A DNA stretch of 34,327 nt from an uncultured Alphaproteobacteria bacterium (GCA_950054485.1 CATLPD010000009.1:1-34327), one strand, 5' to 3'. Positions 14,535 to 23,189 are shown, numbered from the stretch's first letter. Program-made: numbers and translations. The notes: generated from the letters alone by a model not told the origin.

Positions 14535-15413
14535 CTATTTCCTTTTAGCTTGACGCCACTTCATGTATTCCTCTGTTGACATCTCGTTCGGGTTTGGCGA
14601 ACGGTTGCCGGAACCTTTCAGCGGCTTGATTGGTTTAGGTTTGGTTTCAGTGTCAGGCTTAGGTGTTTGAGAAAGGGTTTGCTGTAATTCGAACAATGCA
14701 AAGGCAACTTGAACTGGCGTCTTTGTCACCAATTCATCAACCAGATCAGCGTTGCCGCCTAGGTGATGGATTAATGCCGGCCCCATATCAGTCTCCGCTA
14801 TGACTTGACCGATGGCATTCAATGTCGGGTCTTGTGCGCCGCGTTTATCGACATACATGTTCCGCATTTCAATAAATGCATCTGCCTTTTCTTCATAGTC
14901 GGCATGCTCTTGTCTGAAAGCCTGTTCACGTTCTTGGAAATTGCGCTCGGCTGCGGCATACTGTTCGTATTGCTTTTGTGCCAATTGCTTTTGCTTTTCA
15001 GCGGTTTCCTTTTCACGTAAACGCTGTTCGGCTTTATGCTCGACAAGTGCGTCCTGATATTCTTCCCAAGTATCGAAATCATCCTCTTTCGGGGTATTGT
15101 CTTCCTGCTTGGGTTGAAGCTTTGATAGTTGTTCCGTTAGCTCACGGATTTTCTCTTGTGACTCGTTATAAGCAGCTGTTTGACGGGCAACGCGTTTCTC
15201 GAGGGCATAAGCTTTCTTTTCGGCATCTGTCAGCTCTTTTTTCGGCTTATCCTTCGGCTCCGCTTGTTCGTCAGCTTCGGGCTGTTCATTTGAATCCGAT
15301 TCCACCGCCTGATCTGTGGTGTCATCTTGCGCAGTTTGTTCTTTTACGTCCTCAACAGGTTCGGACACAGCAGAAGTCTCGACGACTTCGCCTTGCAATG
15401 ATTCATCGCTCAT
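14535..15413 (-). CDS. Scaffolding protein
   Basis: The 292-aa protein is extremely charged and mostly helical. It has an acidic N-terminal 60 residues, a long coiled-coil-like stretch (about 60-190, with many Gln/Glu/Lys/Arg) and a basic C terminus ending MKWRQAKRK. A basic C-terminal coat-binding tail is characteristic of P22-type scaffolds. It lies directly upstream of the coat gene with three bases between. It would guide procapsid assembly and leave before or during packaging. Identification rests on composition and context. Confidence 0.78.
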   Translation of the reverse strand: MSDESLQGEVVETSAVSEPVEDVKEQTAQDDTTDQAVESDSNEQPEADEQAEPKDKPKKELTDAEKKAYALEKRVARQTAAYNESQEKIRELTEQLSKLQPKQEDNTPKEDDFDTWEEYQDALVEHKAEQRLREKETAEKQKQLAQKQYEQYAAAERNFQEREQAFRQEHADYEEKADAFIEMRNMYVDKRGAQDPTLNAIGQVIAETDMGPALIHHLGGNADLVDELVTKTPVQVAFALFELQQTLSQTPKPDTETKPKPIKPLKGSGNRSPNPNEMSTEEYMKWRQAKRK

Positions 15414-15447
15414 TGTGCGGTTCTCCTATGTGGTAAATGCAGGCGGA

Positions 15448-17529
15448 TTAAACAGGCTCGCCAGTAGCCCCTTCCATTTCCTGTGCGGAAAGAAAAGCAT
15501 CGAAAGCCCCTTCAATATCAATTGTCCGGGCATTCAAATCTGTGATTGCGCTGGCAAGGTCTTGCATGACCTCTGCCGGTATTTGCGCTTGTGTTTCTGT
15601 TTTGATTTTCTCGATATCGGCCATGGTTTTGGCGATGTCGGCTTGTGTTTTCTGCGCTTCAAGTTCTAGCTTTTTGGCTTCTAACTGGTTTTCAAAGGCT
15701 TGATTGTTCTTTTTGGCGTCTAAGGCCGCTTGTGTCTCAGCAAGGCGCTGTTCAAGCTGCTGCATACCCTGCGTCATCATTTGCAAGCGTTTGGCTTCAA
15801 GATCTTCGCCCAGCAATGCAGGATCCATTGTGGCACGTATACGGTCTGCCAGTTCTTGCGCGTGTGGTACATCCAGCGACTTGATTAAGATATCGCCAGC
15901 AACATCCAATAATTCAGGGCGCACACGTGCAATTTCAATCAATGCATTCGCCGCTTCCTGACGTTTGGTTGCATATGCGGGACCAACTTCAACCACGACA
16001 TCATACTTGCCTGCTTTCAGGTCAAAAACGCCTGCCATCTGCATACCTTGCCCCAAGGGTACGCGGTCGCCGTTTTCGTTCTTGGCATAGGGCTGGTTAA
16101 TCGGAACCATTTCTTCTGTGCCGTCTTCGCCCAAAATGCGTAAGATACGGCGTTCGGTATAAACCTTCGGGATCAGGTCAATCAGAATGCGCCCAACCTT
16201 TTTCATGGCCGTTGACAGGTTATCGATAAAGTGGAATGTTGCGTTATCCCCTTCCATCTGACGGGCGATAATAGCCTTGCCGGAAATATCATTGGTTTGA
16301 TTGCCCAGTGACGCGTCATACATGCCCAGTGACGCCTTGATGCCATCTGCGGCCGCCATAGCTTCCTGCAACTGTGCGCCTGTTGATGATGGCGGGGCTT
16401 GTCTTTGTGGTGGTGGTGCGGGAACCCCTGATTTGGGGTCAATCACCATGTCATATTCTAAAAATGGATAATTCTCTCGGTTGGCGTTCTGCCATGCGCG
16501 GGGGTTTGATTTAAACTGACCCTTTGCACCAATAAACGGCGCTTTGGGTTGTAATGCGATAACCTCTGTTGATGCTGTTTTCCAAAAGTTGAACATCATC
16601 TGCGGGTCTTTGGCTTGGTGTATCAGGCTATAAAGCTGGCATTTGCCATCTGCCCACGTTTCAAAGCCCTTGACGGGAACCAAAGGAATAAAATTGCCCA
16701 GAACTTCGGTTTCTTCTAAAACTTCAGCGGCAGTCAATTTGCAGTATTTGATTTTCGGTATTTCAACTGTGCGCTCTTGGATGATTTCGGCGCCTTCTGG
16801 TACGTCTTCAGAATAGGAAATAACATTTTCCATCTGAATACCGCCCGACCATTCAACAAGCGTCTTTGTCTCGTAATCCTTGTAGTAATATTCAGCAATG
16901 CGAACCTTGTCATCTTGCAGCCAGCTTGCATGTTTGTCGTTCAGCTCAAAGCCTTCAGCCTTGGCGTTTGGATAGGCCGCTTCAAAGTCGTCCTTGTCCA
17001 TGTCATCGAATACAAAGCCATACTCGCCATCAGGATCAAGATACACGCTGAAAGGGTTCATAACTTCTTCAATGCGGATTTCTTGCTCAAAGCTGTCCTG
17101 ATCTGCATAATCCGTGACAATGCGGATCCAACCGATACCCGCTGAAACGGCGTTATAAGCTGCCCGGTCGTAAACACTTTCGGCATCTGACACGGTTTCA
17201 ATATTGCGAATAATGCCCGCTAAGATGTCGGCGGTTTCAACATCGGCCGCATCATCAACGGGTTTCGGGCGAATTGCCGGACGGGCTTGGCGGATCTGGT
17301 TGACCACCTGATGCACAAATGGCAGCAAACGGTTTTCGGTCAGGCATGGACGCCCTTGTGACAGGCGTTCATTCTTAATTTGCTCGGGCCACTGGTCGCC
17401 CAGTACAAATTCCACGTCCTCTTCACCGCGCTTGTAATTTTCATCGTTCAAGTCTTCCAGGCACTTGAATCGATCCAAAGCGGTCTTAATCACGGAATCA
17501 TCCGTGTTTTCTGTCTTGTCGTCTGTCAT
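15448..17529 (-). CDS. Portal protein, P22 gp1 type
   Basis: At 693 aa it is close to P22 gp1 (725 aa). The N-terminal region has YKRGEEDVEFVLGDQWPEQIK, RPCLTENRLLPFVHQVVNQIRQARPAIR and GWIRIVTDY, the conserved start of the P22 portal family. The C-terminal part (about 590-660) is a long Gln/Glu/Lys/Ala helix, like the P22 portal barrel. Twelve such subunits form the DNA channel at one capsid vertex and dock the terminase. It follows the large terminase gene with 13 bases between. Confidence 0.88.
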   Translation of the reverse strand: MTDDKTENTDDSVIKTALDRFKCLEDLNDENYKRGEEDVEFVLGDQWPEQIKNERLSQGRPCLTENRLLPFVHQVVNQIRQARPAIRPKPVDDAADVETADILAGIIRNIETVSDAESVYDRAAYNAVSAGIGWIRIVTDYADQDSFEQEIRIEEVMNPFSVYLDPDGEYGFVFDDMDKDDFEAAYPNAKAEGFELNDKHASWLQDDKVRIAEYYYKDYETKTLVEWSGGIQMENVISYSEDVPEGAEIIQERTVEIPKIKYCKLTAAEVLEETEVLGNFIPLVPVKGFETWADGKCQLYSLIHQAKDPQMMFNFWKTASTEVIALQPKAPFIGAKGQFKSNPRAWQNANRENYPFLEYDMVIDPKSGVPAPPPQRQAPPSSTGAQLQEAMAAADGIKASLGMYDASLGNQTNDISGKAIIARQMEGDNATFHFIDNLSTAMKKVGRILIDLIPKVYTERRILRILGEDGTEEMVPINQPYAKNENGDRVPLGQGMQMAGVFDLKAGKYDVVVEVGPAYATKRQEAANALIEIARVRPELLDVAGDILIKSLDVPHAQELADRIRATMDPALLGEDLEAKRLQMMTQGMQQLEQRLAETQAALDAKKNNQAFENQLEAKKLELEAQKTQADIAKTMADIEKIKTETQAQIPAEVMQDLASAITDLNARTIDIEGAFDAFLSAQEMEGATGEPV

Positions 17530-17542
17530 GTAAAGATTGTCC

Positions 17543-18817
17543 TTAGTTCATCCATGAACCCGCGCTGTAATGATTTTGCGCGTATGGTGTAGATTCTGTT
17601 TCCGGCTGATGACTGTCTAATGCCATAGCAAGGTATCGCATTGCATCACTTGCGTGTGATGACCAGTCATGCTCGGGCTTGTCTTTAAACCGCCCCTTGT
17701 TTTCATCGTATTTAAAGTGGTAATGGTGAAGCGCGTGAAGACCTTCAGCGCAGTTTTGTTTATCTATCCAGCACTCGTTCAAAAGCGCTCTGGTTAACTC
17801 TATCCCCGCATTTAACGTCATTGGTGGCAGGGTTTCACATGGTACGCCCATTTCTGCAAGCTGGTCCTTGATTGAACCCTGCATGCCCAAACGTTCATGT
17901 CTGCCATCGTGCGGCAAGTAATGCGTGTCATAGCTGTACGGCTTCTCACGGATGATATCGGCAAAATGCGATAACGGCTGATGATTGGCTTCATAAAAAT
18001 CAATAACCCTTATTTCAAGCCCTATCTTTTGCGCGAACCATATTGACGTTGAATCGCTGTGACCCAAATCCCACGCTGTGATGACGGGTATGCCTGCCTT
18101 GAACGGCACTGTGCTAATGCGCCCTGCCTCTTGGCTTTGTTTAAGGATTTCGGCGTATACCGAACCATGGAATCTTTCGTCAAACTCCCCTTCCCAAATA
18201 TGGGCATATGCAACAGGGTCAAGCTTTTCCAGCCTTTTGCGCTCTTGTTCCAGAACATCCGGGAAATACGGGTTATCGCGCCAGCTAACCTTTTTGACCA
18301 GCATATCGTCGTCAGCATTTGCCACGAACCTGATATACGTTGGATCAGTCGGGTTTTTCGGGTTGAATGATATCCAGATTTCCGAACCGGCTTTACGGAT
18401 GGTCGGTATCAAAACTTCCCAGCTATTGTCTGAAACCTTCTCCGCTTCCTCTACCCAGCAGTAATCAATCCCCTCGGTTGACTTCACCTCGGTTGCGTTG
18501 TGTTTCAGCCCCTTGAATATAAATTCCGTTCCGTTGCGGCCGAATATCGTCGCCTTTTGCACGGTGTAAAAGCTTTCAAGCCCATGGCTGTAAATGATAT
18601 CTGCCAGCAGCTTGTGAACGGAATCCGTGATACTGTTTTGCAATTCCCTTGCACAAAGCACCCTGATTTTGCCCCGCATGCCAAGCACCAGCAAAGCCCG
18701 TGCAAAGTTATGGCTTTTTGCCCCGCCGCGGCCGCCATAGAAAACCTTAAAGCGGTATGGATCGAATAAGCCCTTAAAGGCTTCGGGGATGTTAATCCTT
18801 ATCTTTCGCTGTGACAT
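17543..18817 (-). CDS. terL: Terminase large subunit
   Basis: The 424-aa motor protein has a Walker A variant GGRGGAKS (residues 28-35), Walker B CWVEEAE (about 120-126), a coupling motif SFNP (150-153), and a C-terminal nuclease domain starting VITAWDLGHSDST (Asp250) and ending with SSHASDAMRYL. It packages DNA into the procapsid and cuts it. The ATG at 18817 overlaps the small-subunit gene by 26 bases. A longer reading to 18862 would use TTG and is less likely. Confidence 0.92.
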   Translation of the reverse strand: MSQRKIRINIPEAFKGLFDPYRFKVFYGGRGGAKSHNFARALLVLGMRGKIRVLCARELQNSITDSVHKLLADIIYSHGLESFYTVQKATIFGRNGTEFIFKGLKHNATEVKSTEGIDYCWVEEAEKVSDNSWEVLIPTIRKAGSEIWISFNPKNPTDPTYIRFVANADDDMLVKKVSWRDNPYFPDVLEQERKRLEKLDPVAYAHIWEGEFDERFHGSVYAEILKQSQEAGRISTVPFKAGIPVITAWDLGHSDSTSIWFAQKIGLEIRVIDFYEANHQPLSHFADIIREKPYSYDTHYLPHDGRHERLGMQGSIKDQLAEMGVPCETLPPMTLNAGIELTRALLNECWIDKQNCAEGLHALHHYHFKYDENKGRFKDKPEHDWSSHASDAMRYLAMALDSHQPETESTPYAQNHYSAGSWMN

Positions 18818-19190
18818 ATCCGACTTCAACAATCTCAACAGGATTGCCAGCCTGCCCGCCAAGATCGATTTTGTCTGTGAATAGTTTCAGGTGCTTGCCC
18901 AGCAATTCAGCGCCCTTGTAGGTGTTTGGCAAATCACTTGCATTAACAGCCTTTTCCATCGTTTCTTTGATGGTTTCCAGAACGTACTCTGCCGTGATTT
19001 CAGTCTTTGCCGACCGCTTGGCCATCTGTTTTTCCAGATATTCTTGTATGTTAGGTTTTGTTAAGTTTTCACAACCGATTTCTTTGGCTGAATTTTCAGA
19101 GTACCCGGCACGTATTGCGGCTTGTGTTGCATTCAGGTCGACCATGTATTCCTTGCAGAATAATTTCTGTTTTTCGGTTAGGTCTGCCAT
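18792..19190 (-). CDS. terS: Terminase small subunit
   Basis: The 132-aa protein starts with a DNA-binding helix-turn-helix of the Terminase_2 type: LTEKQKLFCKEYMVDLNATQAAIRAGYSENSAKEIGCENL, followed by an oligomerisation region. It would recognise the packaging start site, often inside this gene in headful-packaging phages. It is the first gene of the late operon, downstream of the structured leader and two terminators at 19270-19434. Confidence 0.88.
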   Translation of the reverse strand: MADLTEKQKLFCKEYMVDLNATQAAIRAGYSENSAKEIGCENLTKPNIQEYLEKQMAKRSAKTEITAEYVLETIKETMEKAVNASDLPNTYKGAELLGKHLKLFTDKIDLGGQAGNPVEIVEVGYVTAKDKD

Positions 19191-19269
19191 TGTCTCTCTG
19201 CTGTTTGGTTAAAGTTGCCCCACGGGGGAGATCTGGGAGTTACTCCGCACCCGCAGGGCTTGGGGGAAT

Positions 19270-19299
19270 AAAAAAAGGCCAGCTCGCTAGAACTGACCT
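19270..19299 (-). terminator. Rho-independent terminator in late leader
   Basis: On the minus strand AGGTCAGTTC and GAGCTGGCCT pair fully (10 bp, two G-U pairs) around the loop TAGC and are followed by seven T residues. This is a textbook intrinsic terminator, about 80 bases upstream of the small-terminase start. Confidence 0.85.
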
Positions 19300-19403
19300 G
19301 AAATCGCGGCCCGGTACGCATCGTAGAGCGGCCTACCGAGCTAATCATTGACCGAAGACGCTGGGCGTCACGGTAACCTTTTCTACATCATGGTAGATAG
19401 GCA

Positions 19404-19434
19404 TAAAAAAAGCGCCCCTGTCTCCAGACGCACT
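19404..19434 (-). terminator. Promoter-proximal terminator in late leader
   Basis: On the minus strand AGTGC pairs with GCGCT (one G-U) around an inner GTCT-GG-AGAC hairpin, with a bulged AGGG, followed by a run of seven to eight T. It begins only about ten bases after the predicted start of the late promoter, and may also end early leftward transcription. Confidence 0.6.
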
Positions 19435-19449
19435 TCTAAGCTTGATAAT

Positions 19450-19479
19450 ATCATACCACTTTTGTTACCCGATTTGCAA
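19450..19479 (-). promoter_or_regulatory. Putative late promoter
   Basis: On the minus strand, TTGCAA (19474-19479) and TATGAT (19450-19455) are separated by 18 bases, a good sigma70-type match. It lies between the last leftward early gene (stop at 19540) and the late leader, and points at the terminase genes. Confidence 0.6.
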
Positions 19480-19539
19480 GTAAAAATTCAAGTTTTTTCT
19501 CGTTTTCGTCTCTTTTTGTTCTAAGCCTTTGATTTTGAA

Positions 19540-19731
19540 TTAAACTTTTTTTGCCATTTTGAATATTTCCTTGATGTCTTTCAGTCGGAAAAGCAATTCA
19601 CAGCCGTTACACTCGACCAATATCTCCCCGCCCAGCTCGATAATCGAAAATATCTGGCTATCACACTCACACAGCAGAACATCTTCTTTGCTGGCTTTCG
19701 CATCCCCAAAGTTAACAACATTGTCAGTCAT
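19540..19731 (-). CDS. Small Cys4 zinc-binding protein (63 aa)
   Basis: The ATG at 19731 overlaps the stop of the preceding gene (ATGA), which decides against the in-frame ATG at 19740. The product carries two metal-binding cysteine pairs (CEC at 21-23 and CNGC at 41-44) separated by a beta-strand segment (IFSIIELGGEILVE), which suggests one zinc ribbon. It is the last gene before the late promoter. Possibly a regulator, together with the Q-like gene before it; no family assigned. Confidence 0.62.
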   Translation of the reverse strand: MTDNVVNFGDAKASKEDVLLCECDSQIFSIIELGGEILVECNGCELLFRLKDIKEIFKMAKKV

Positions 19732-20204
19732 CGCTTCCATCCTCTCATTTTGCAGTACAGGTCAAGGGCATCAATCAGGTTTGACTTTGCCGTTCCTGTC
19801 CGTTGTCGCCGGTCATGGTCGATCTGGCGCAAGGACTTGCCGTACGCAACTGAATCCATCGCCATTGCGTGTGATACGCGCTCAACCTGGCAAAGCTTTG
19901 ACCATTGCACGTACAACCCCTCCAGCTCCATCATGCGTGATCCGGTGCTGTAAGACTTGTCTACGCGTGGCCCGTACGATCCAACCTTTACCCCCATGCC
20001 TCGGGTCAAACCCTCAAAGCCTAGGATAATATCAACCATCGCGTCCTGTTGCGTCATGTCGAGCGCATCCAACAGTTTCGCATGAATGTTGCACATGAAG
20101 CCCTCGTGCGCTTTGCGTTCCCCTGACAGCTTGACCATGCGCTTGCACACTCCCTCGCCCTGTGTGTTGCGCCTAGCCAATACTTCGAAATCAATCTCAC
20201 TCAT
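19728..20204 (-). CDS. Putative late-gene regulator / antiterminator (Q-like by position)
   Basis: The 158-aa protein is basic. Its C-terminal third (SHAMAMDSVAYGKSLRQIDHDRRQRTGTAKSNLIDALDLY, split over two helices) resembles the helix-turn-helix end of hypothetical phage regulators seen near late promoters. It starts at ATG 20204, 16 bases after the preceding stop; the longer frame to 20261 uses TTG. It lies just upstream of the late promoter and its two terminators, as Q does in lambdoid phages. The function is inferred from position; no biochemical motif proves it. Confidence 0.55.
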   Translation of the reverse strand: MSEIDFEVLARRNTQGEGVCKRMVKLSGERKAHEGFMCNIHAKLLDALDMTQQDAMVDIILGFEGLTRGMGVKVGSYGPRVDKSYSTGSRMMELEGLYVQWSKLCQVERVSHAMAMDSVAYGKSLRQIDHDRRQRTGTAKSNLIDALDLYCKMRGWKR

Positions 20205-20220
20205 CCCCTGCCCCTTTCGC

Positions 20221-20844
20221 CTATGCCACACTTTGAATTTTTTGATCCAACCACTCACCAAACGGAACGCTTGGCACTTCCTCTGCCATCTTTTCCAAAA
20301 TCCAGATACCGGGCTTTTTCACCAGCAGCGCGTGAATCTTTGGAATAACCTCAATCACGCTGTAATCTTTGTTCGGGTATGCTGTGCAAAGGTCTTTCAC
20401 CCACTGCGAATTATCCTTAGGCTTAACCTCGGTCTGTTCTGGTCTTTGCATCGGCTTGCCACCCTTAACGCGAATTGAACCGACCAGGCTTTGTAGATCA
20501 GACGCCCTTTGCACAAAATCGCCCACGGTTGGAAAGAACGGTGACGGATCGTGGCGGTAATCATCACAAACCTTTTTCACGACCCACTCGGACACGCCTT
20601 GCAGATCACGGGCTAGGTCTTCGGTGATAACCTTAATCCGTGAATTGCCCCCATCGATGCGCTTGTGAACCGCCAGACGCGTAATCGCCCCAAGGATCAG
20701 ATCACGGGATGCCGGCTGATTAGCGTGTTGATAAAAGCTTTCCAGTTCCTTCGTCATTTCCTGCACCTCGATTATCGGGTTGCTGCCAATGGTGTCATAT
20801 CCGTATTCAGTGGAAATCGCTCTCTTGTCCGCATAGCGCTTCAT
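20221..20844 (-). CDS. Replication-associated protein (P-like)
   Basis: The conserved-looking core is ASRDLILGAITRLAVHK...LARDLQGVSEWVVKKVCDDYRHDPSPFFPTVGDFVQRA. This helical pattern is found in phage proteins encoded after the DUF1376/O-type initiator and is thought to help load the host helicase. No ATPase motif is present. The start is uncertain: ATG 20844 (GGAG three bases upstream, 38-base overlap) is chosen, ATG 20757 has a better spaced GAGGTG, and the open frame to 21045 runs through the neighbour's conserved C terminus and is probably not translated. Confidence 0.6.
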   Translation of the reverse strand: MKRYADKRAISTEYGYDTIGSNPIIEVQEMTKELESFYQHANQPASRDLILGAITRLAVHKRIDGGNSRIKVITEDLARDLQGVSEWVVKKVCDDYRHDPSPFFPTVGDFVQRASDLQSLVGSIRVKGGKPMQRPEQTEVKPKDNSQWVKDLCTAYPNKDYSVIEVIPKIHALLVKKPGIWILEKMAEEVPSVPFGEWLDQKIQSVA

Positions 20845-21649
20845 AGGCTCCAGCTGTTCCCATTGCGAGTTCATCCATGTAGCTTGTTTTTCGGTTAGGG
20901 GTTGGGCTGGCTTGCCTTGGATTAGCTGTCCAGTCTTCGCTCCAGAATTGCTTGTCGGGGTTAAGGAACGTTGCGGCGTGTTTGTTGTAGGTGTCTGTGG
21001 CTTCGCAGTAATTCCGATATCTTCTTGCGCCTTCGATGATGTCATTTGCTTTTACTCCCTTCGTGATCAGTTTCTTGAATTTTGTTCGGGCTTCGGTTTT
21101 TGCCCCCTTGCCCCCAGTGGCTGTGTTTGGGTATTCAGACCAAAAGATTTCAAAATCATTTTCCGTCTGTTCGTCTTTTCTTTTTTTTGTATTTTTTTCT
21201 TTTATATCTTGGTTATTGGTTATTGGTTTTTGGTTTGTTTTTTGGGAATCGTTATTTTTCAATGACTTATTTTTTAGTTGGGATTCCGAAGTCGTGCATT
21301 TTTTGACCGACTTAGTGTTCCCCAAGTCATCATTTTTTTTATGAACTTGTGGACGACCCGGCCCTGCTTTGGACTTAATTTTTTCAATTTCATCCATCAC
21401 TCTTTTGTGTTTCCAATACCCATTTTCGAGGTAGAACTTTGCCAGAATTGTGTCCTTGATTTTATTCCAAGTCTTACGGTCGCACTTGGTTATCGTGCGC
21501 AGCTTTTCTTCATCATCGAGCAAGCCTTTTTCACCCGCATTGTAATGCGCTGTGATCATCATCATATAGCCACCGATCTCTGCCGTATTCATAGACATTG
21601 TGCCGGATAAAAAGTCACCGATATGAAACTGGACGTAGTTAATGCTCAT
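20807..21649 (-). CDS. DUF1376-type replication initiator (O-like)
   Basis: Residues 1-90 match the DUF1376 winged-helix domain (NYVQFHIGDFLSGTMSM, AEIGGYMMMITAHY, GLLDDEEKLRTITKCDRKTW). A low-complexity Lys/Asn linker follows (about 95-165) and the C-terminal domain has FEIFWSEYP...KTEARTKFKKL, ending KHAATFLNPDKQFWSEDW, the typical end of phage replication initiators. ATG 21649 has GGTGGAGA upstream and overlaps the previous stop (ATGA). The linker-coding DNA contains four tandem 7-bp repeats (21209-21236), like the lambda origin inside gene O. Confidence 0.85.
   Translation of the reverse strand: MSINYVQFHIGDFLSGTMSMNTAEIGGYMMMITAHYNAGEKGLLDDEEKLRTITKCDRKTWNKIKDTILAKFYLENGYWKHKRVMDEIEKIKSKAGPGRPQVHKKNDDLGNTKSVKKCTTSESQLKNKSLKNNDSQKTNQKPITNNQDIKEKNTKKRKDEQTENDFEIFWSEYPNTATGGKGAKTEARTKFKKLITKGVKANDIIEGARRYRNYCEATDTYNKHAATFLNPDKQFWSEDWTANPRQASPTPNRKTSYMDELAMGTAGAYEALCGQESDFH
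21209..21236 (+). repeat. Iteron-like tandem repeats, candidate replication origin
   Basis: Four head-to-tail heptamers occur: TTGGTTA, TTGGTTA, TTGGTTT, TTGGTTT. A T-rich tract lies on one side (about 21165-21208). They sit in the variable linker part of the O-like initiator gene. A 7-base period is not a codon multiple, so the repeat is not simply a protein repeat. An origin role is inferred from the lambda precedent. Confidence 0.5.
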
Positions 21650-22968
21650 TTCTCCACCTGCCACATTGTTAAGACGGTTGTATTTATGTTTGTGCCGCTT
21701 TCACGGAAAGAACCAACAGGCAAATCATGCCAGCGATGCTTAAAACCCATTCCTTCAATTAAATCGTGGTCATATCTCGCTGTAATGGGAAGTATTGAAC
21801 GCAGCTCGCCACCAGGTTTTAAAAACTTCATGGCATGCTTAATGTGCTTAGCGTAATGCTTGCCGTAGAAAGGCGGGTTCATAACAACGCGGTCATATTC
21901 TTGCGTTGGAATGGTTTCAAGGAAGTTCGCAACCAGAACATTGTGGCCCTTAGCGCGGCATTCATTTGCACGACCCTGATCAAATTCAATACCAAAGACT
22001 TTAGCGCCCTTATCGCGCAAAGCGTCCATAAATCGACCGCACCCGCATGATGGCTCAAGGATTTTATCACCCTTAACTTGATACATATCGTCTAAAACAC
22101 GATCCACGACCTTTTGCGGTGTAGGATAATATTGCAGATCCTTGGACACCTCTGTACTTTCACGTTTCTTTTCAGGTTTCGCTTCATGGCAATCCGGCAA
22201 CACATCACCGTAATATTCGGCTAAGGCGCGGTTAATATCTTTCAGCGTTTCAGGCTCAAAGAACAGATGCCCATTGCCGTTTTGAAATGTTTTTAACCAC
22301 ACGCCACGGGCAGGAAACCTAATGTGTTTACCCCTGTAATCTTTGTAATCCCATTCATTTAAAAGAGCGTCACCATTCTCAATAAGGGCTTGAATTTCAG
22401 CTCTTTCCGTCAATGACTTACCTTGATAGGCGGCTAAAGCATTTAGAACGTCACGCAGACGATCTTCACCAGAACTATAAAATGATTTTACACCATTAAT
22501 AATTATCCGCTTAGGCAGGCCCTTTACGCCGATCTTCACTTTTTCATGTGATTTGTATGCAGGATCCAATCCCGCAAAAACTTCAGCCAAGCCCCGCAAT
22601 ATATTACCCCATGGGTCTGCCACATAATCGCCAAAGACGTCTTTTATGTCCGTCATGGTAAATGGCGGTGGATTTTCTAATAACTGCTCAAAACGCTTTT
22701 TATCATTCGCAGGTGCAATCGTATCGATGTTTAATCCGTTATAAACATGCCACCATGCAGACTTGAGCAATGCCATTTTCATGGTTTCAGCATGCAAGCT
22801 ACCAGTATCAATTCTGGTTCGGTTGTAAGTGCCGCCGATTGTTGTGGCTAAACTAACTTTCTTACCGGCAGCCTCAAAAGCTGATTTTTCACTTTCGATT
22901 GCGTCAAACTTTTCAGTGTATTCATCTACAATTTCTGAAAGTTTTCTTTTTAGCGCTGGTAATGTCAC
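21646..22968 (-). CDS. DUF4942-type protein with N6-adenine methyltransferase domain
   Basis: The 440-aa protein has an N-terminal DUF4942-like region (about 1-265, with AWWHVYNGLNIDTIAP and FTMTDIKDVFGDY) and a C-terminal Rossmann methyltransferase. The latter has YPTPQKVVDRVL (281-292), motif I ILEPSCGCGRF (303-313) and catalytic motif IV NPPF (364-367), typical of adenine-N6 methyltransferases. It may protect phage DNA from restriction or mark it for packaging. It starts at GTG 22968 in a GTGA overlap with the preceding stop. No cognate endonuclease is visible, so it is probably an orphan. Confidence 0.85.
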   Translation of the reverse strand: MTLPALKRKLSEIVDEYTEKFDAIESEKSAFEAAGKKVSLATTIGGTYNRTRIDTGSLHAETMKMALLKSAWWHVYNGLNIDTIAPANDKKRFEQLLENPPPFTMTDIKDVFGDYVADPWGNILRGLAEVFAGLDPAYKSHEKVKIGVKGLPKRIIINGVKSFYSSGEDRLRDVLNALAAYQGKSLTERAEIQALIENGDALLNEWDYKDYRGKHIRFPARGVWLKTFQNGNGHLFFEPETLKDINRALAEYYGDVLPDCHEAKPEKKRESTEVSKDLQYYPTPQKVVDRVLDDMYQVKGDKILEPSCGCGRFMDALRDKGAKVFGIEFDQGRANECRAKGHNVLVANFLETIPTQEYDRVVMNPPFYGKHYAKHIKHAMKFLKPGGELRSILPITARYDHDLIEGMGFKHRWHDLPVGSFRESGTNINTTVLTMWQVEK

Positions 22969-23189
22969 CCCCCATACTCCCTTTTAGTTTCGTCCTTGAA
23001 ATACGTCTTTTCCAGCTCCTCAATGAAAAGCTTTAAAATTATTGGATTAAAGTTTTGAAAAGCTGGATCGAGAAAGTTCAGAAAAGCGGCTTGTTTTCTG
23101 CTTTTGTAATAGATTTCATTGGCCTGTTTTCTGAATGATTTTGATGTTAAATCGATTTGGTTTAATGGATACGGCAGGGTCTGGGTCAT
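22965..23189 (-). CDS. Small hypothetical protein (74 aa)
   Basis: The product is basic in its first half and helical in its second (IILKLFIEELEKTYFKDETKREYGG), without cysteines or membrane segments. Both ends are translationally coupled: its ATG overlaps the RuvC-like stop (ATGA) and its TGA overlaps the methyltransferase GTG. The tight coupling supports it as a real gene. No family recognised. Confidence 0.65.
   Translation of the reverse strand: MTQTLPYPLNQIDLTSKSFRKQANEIYYKSRKQAAFLNFLDPAFQNFNPIILKLFIEELEKTYFKDETKREYGG

Larger units (their letters stand above)
19191..19443 (-). promoter_or_regulatory. Structured late-operon leader (no gene)
   Basis: This 250-base stretch holds no plausible gene. 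On the minus strand it has several hairpins in series: a terminator at 19404-19434, GACGC-CCA-GCGTC enclosed by ACCG/CGGT (near 19355-19378), an 8-bp stem GCTCGGTA/TACCGGGC (near 19309-19341), the perfect terminator at 19270-19299, and CCCC-CGT-GGGG near the small-terminase start. Two terminators between promoter and first gene imply antitermination. An RNA element of the HK022 put type is another reading. Confidence 0.5.

Noticed and set aside
20845..21045. N-terminal extension of the P-like replication gene
   Set aside because: It would overlap 200 more bases of the conserved C-terminal coding part of the O-like initiator; its Pro/Thr/Gln-rich composition looks like a frame shadow.
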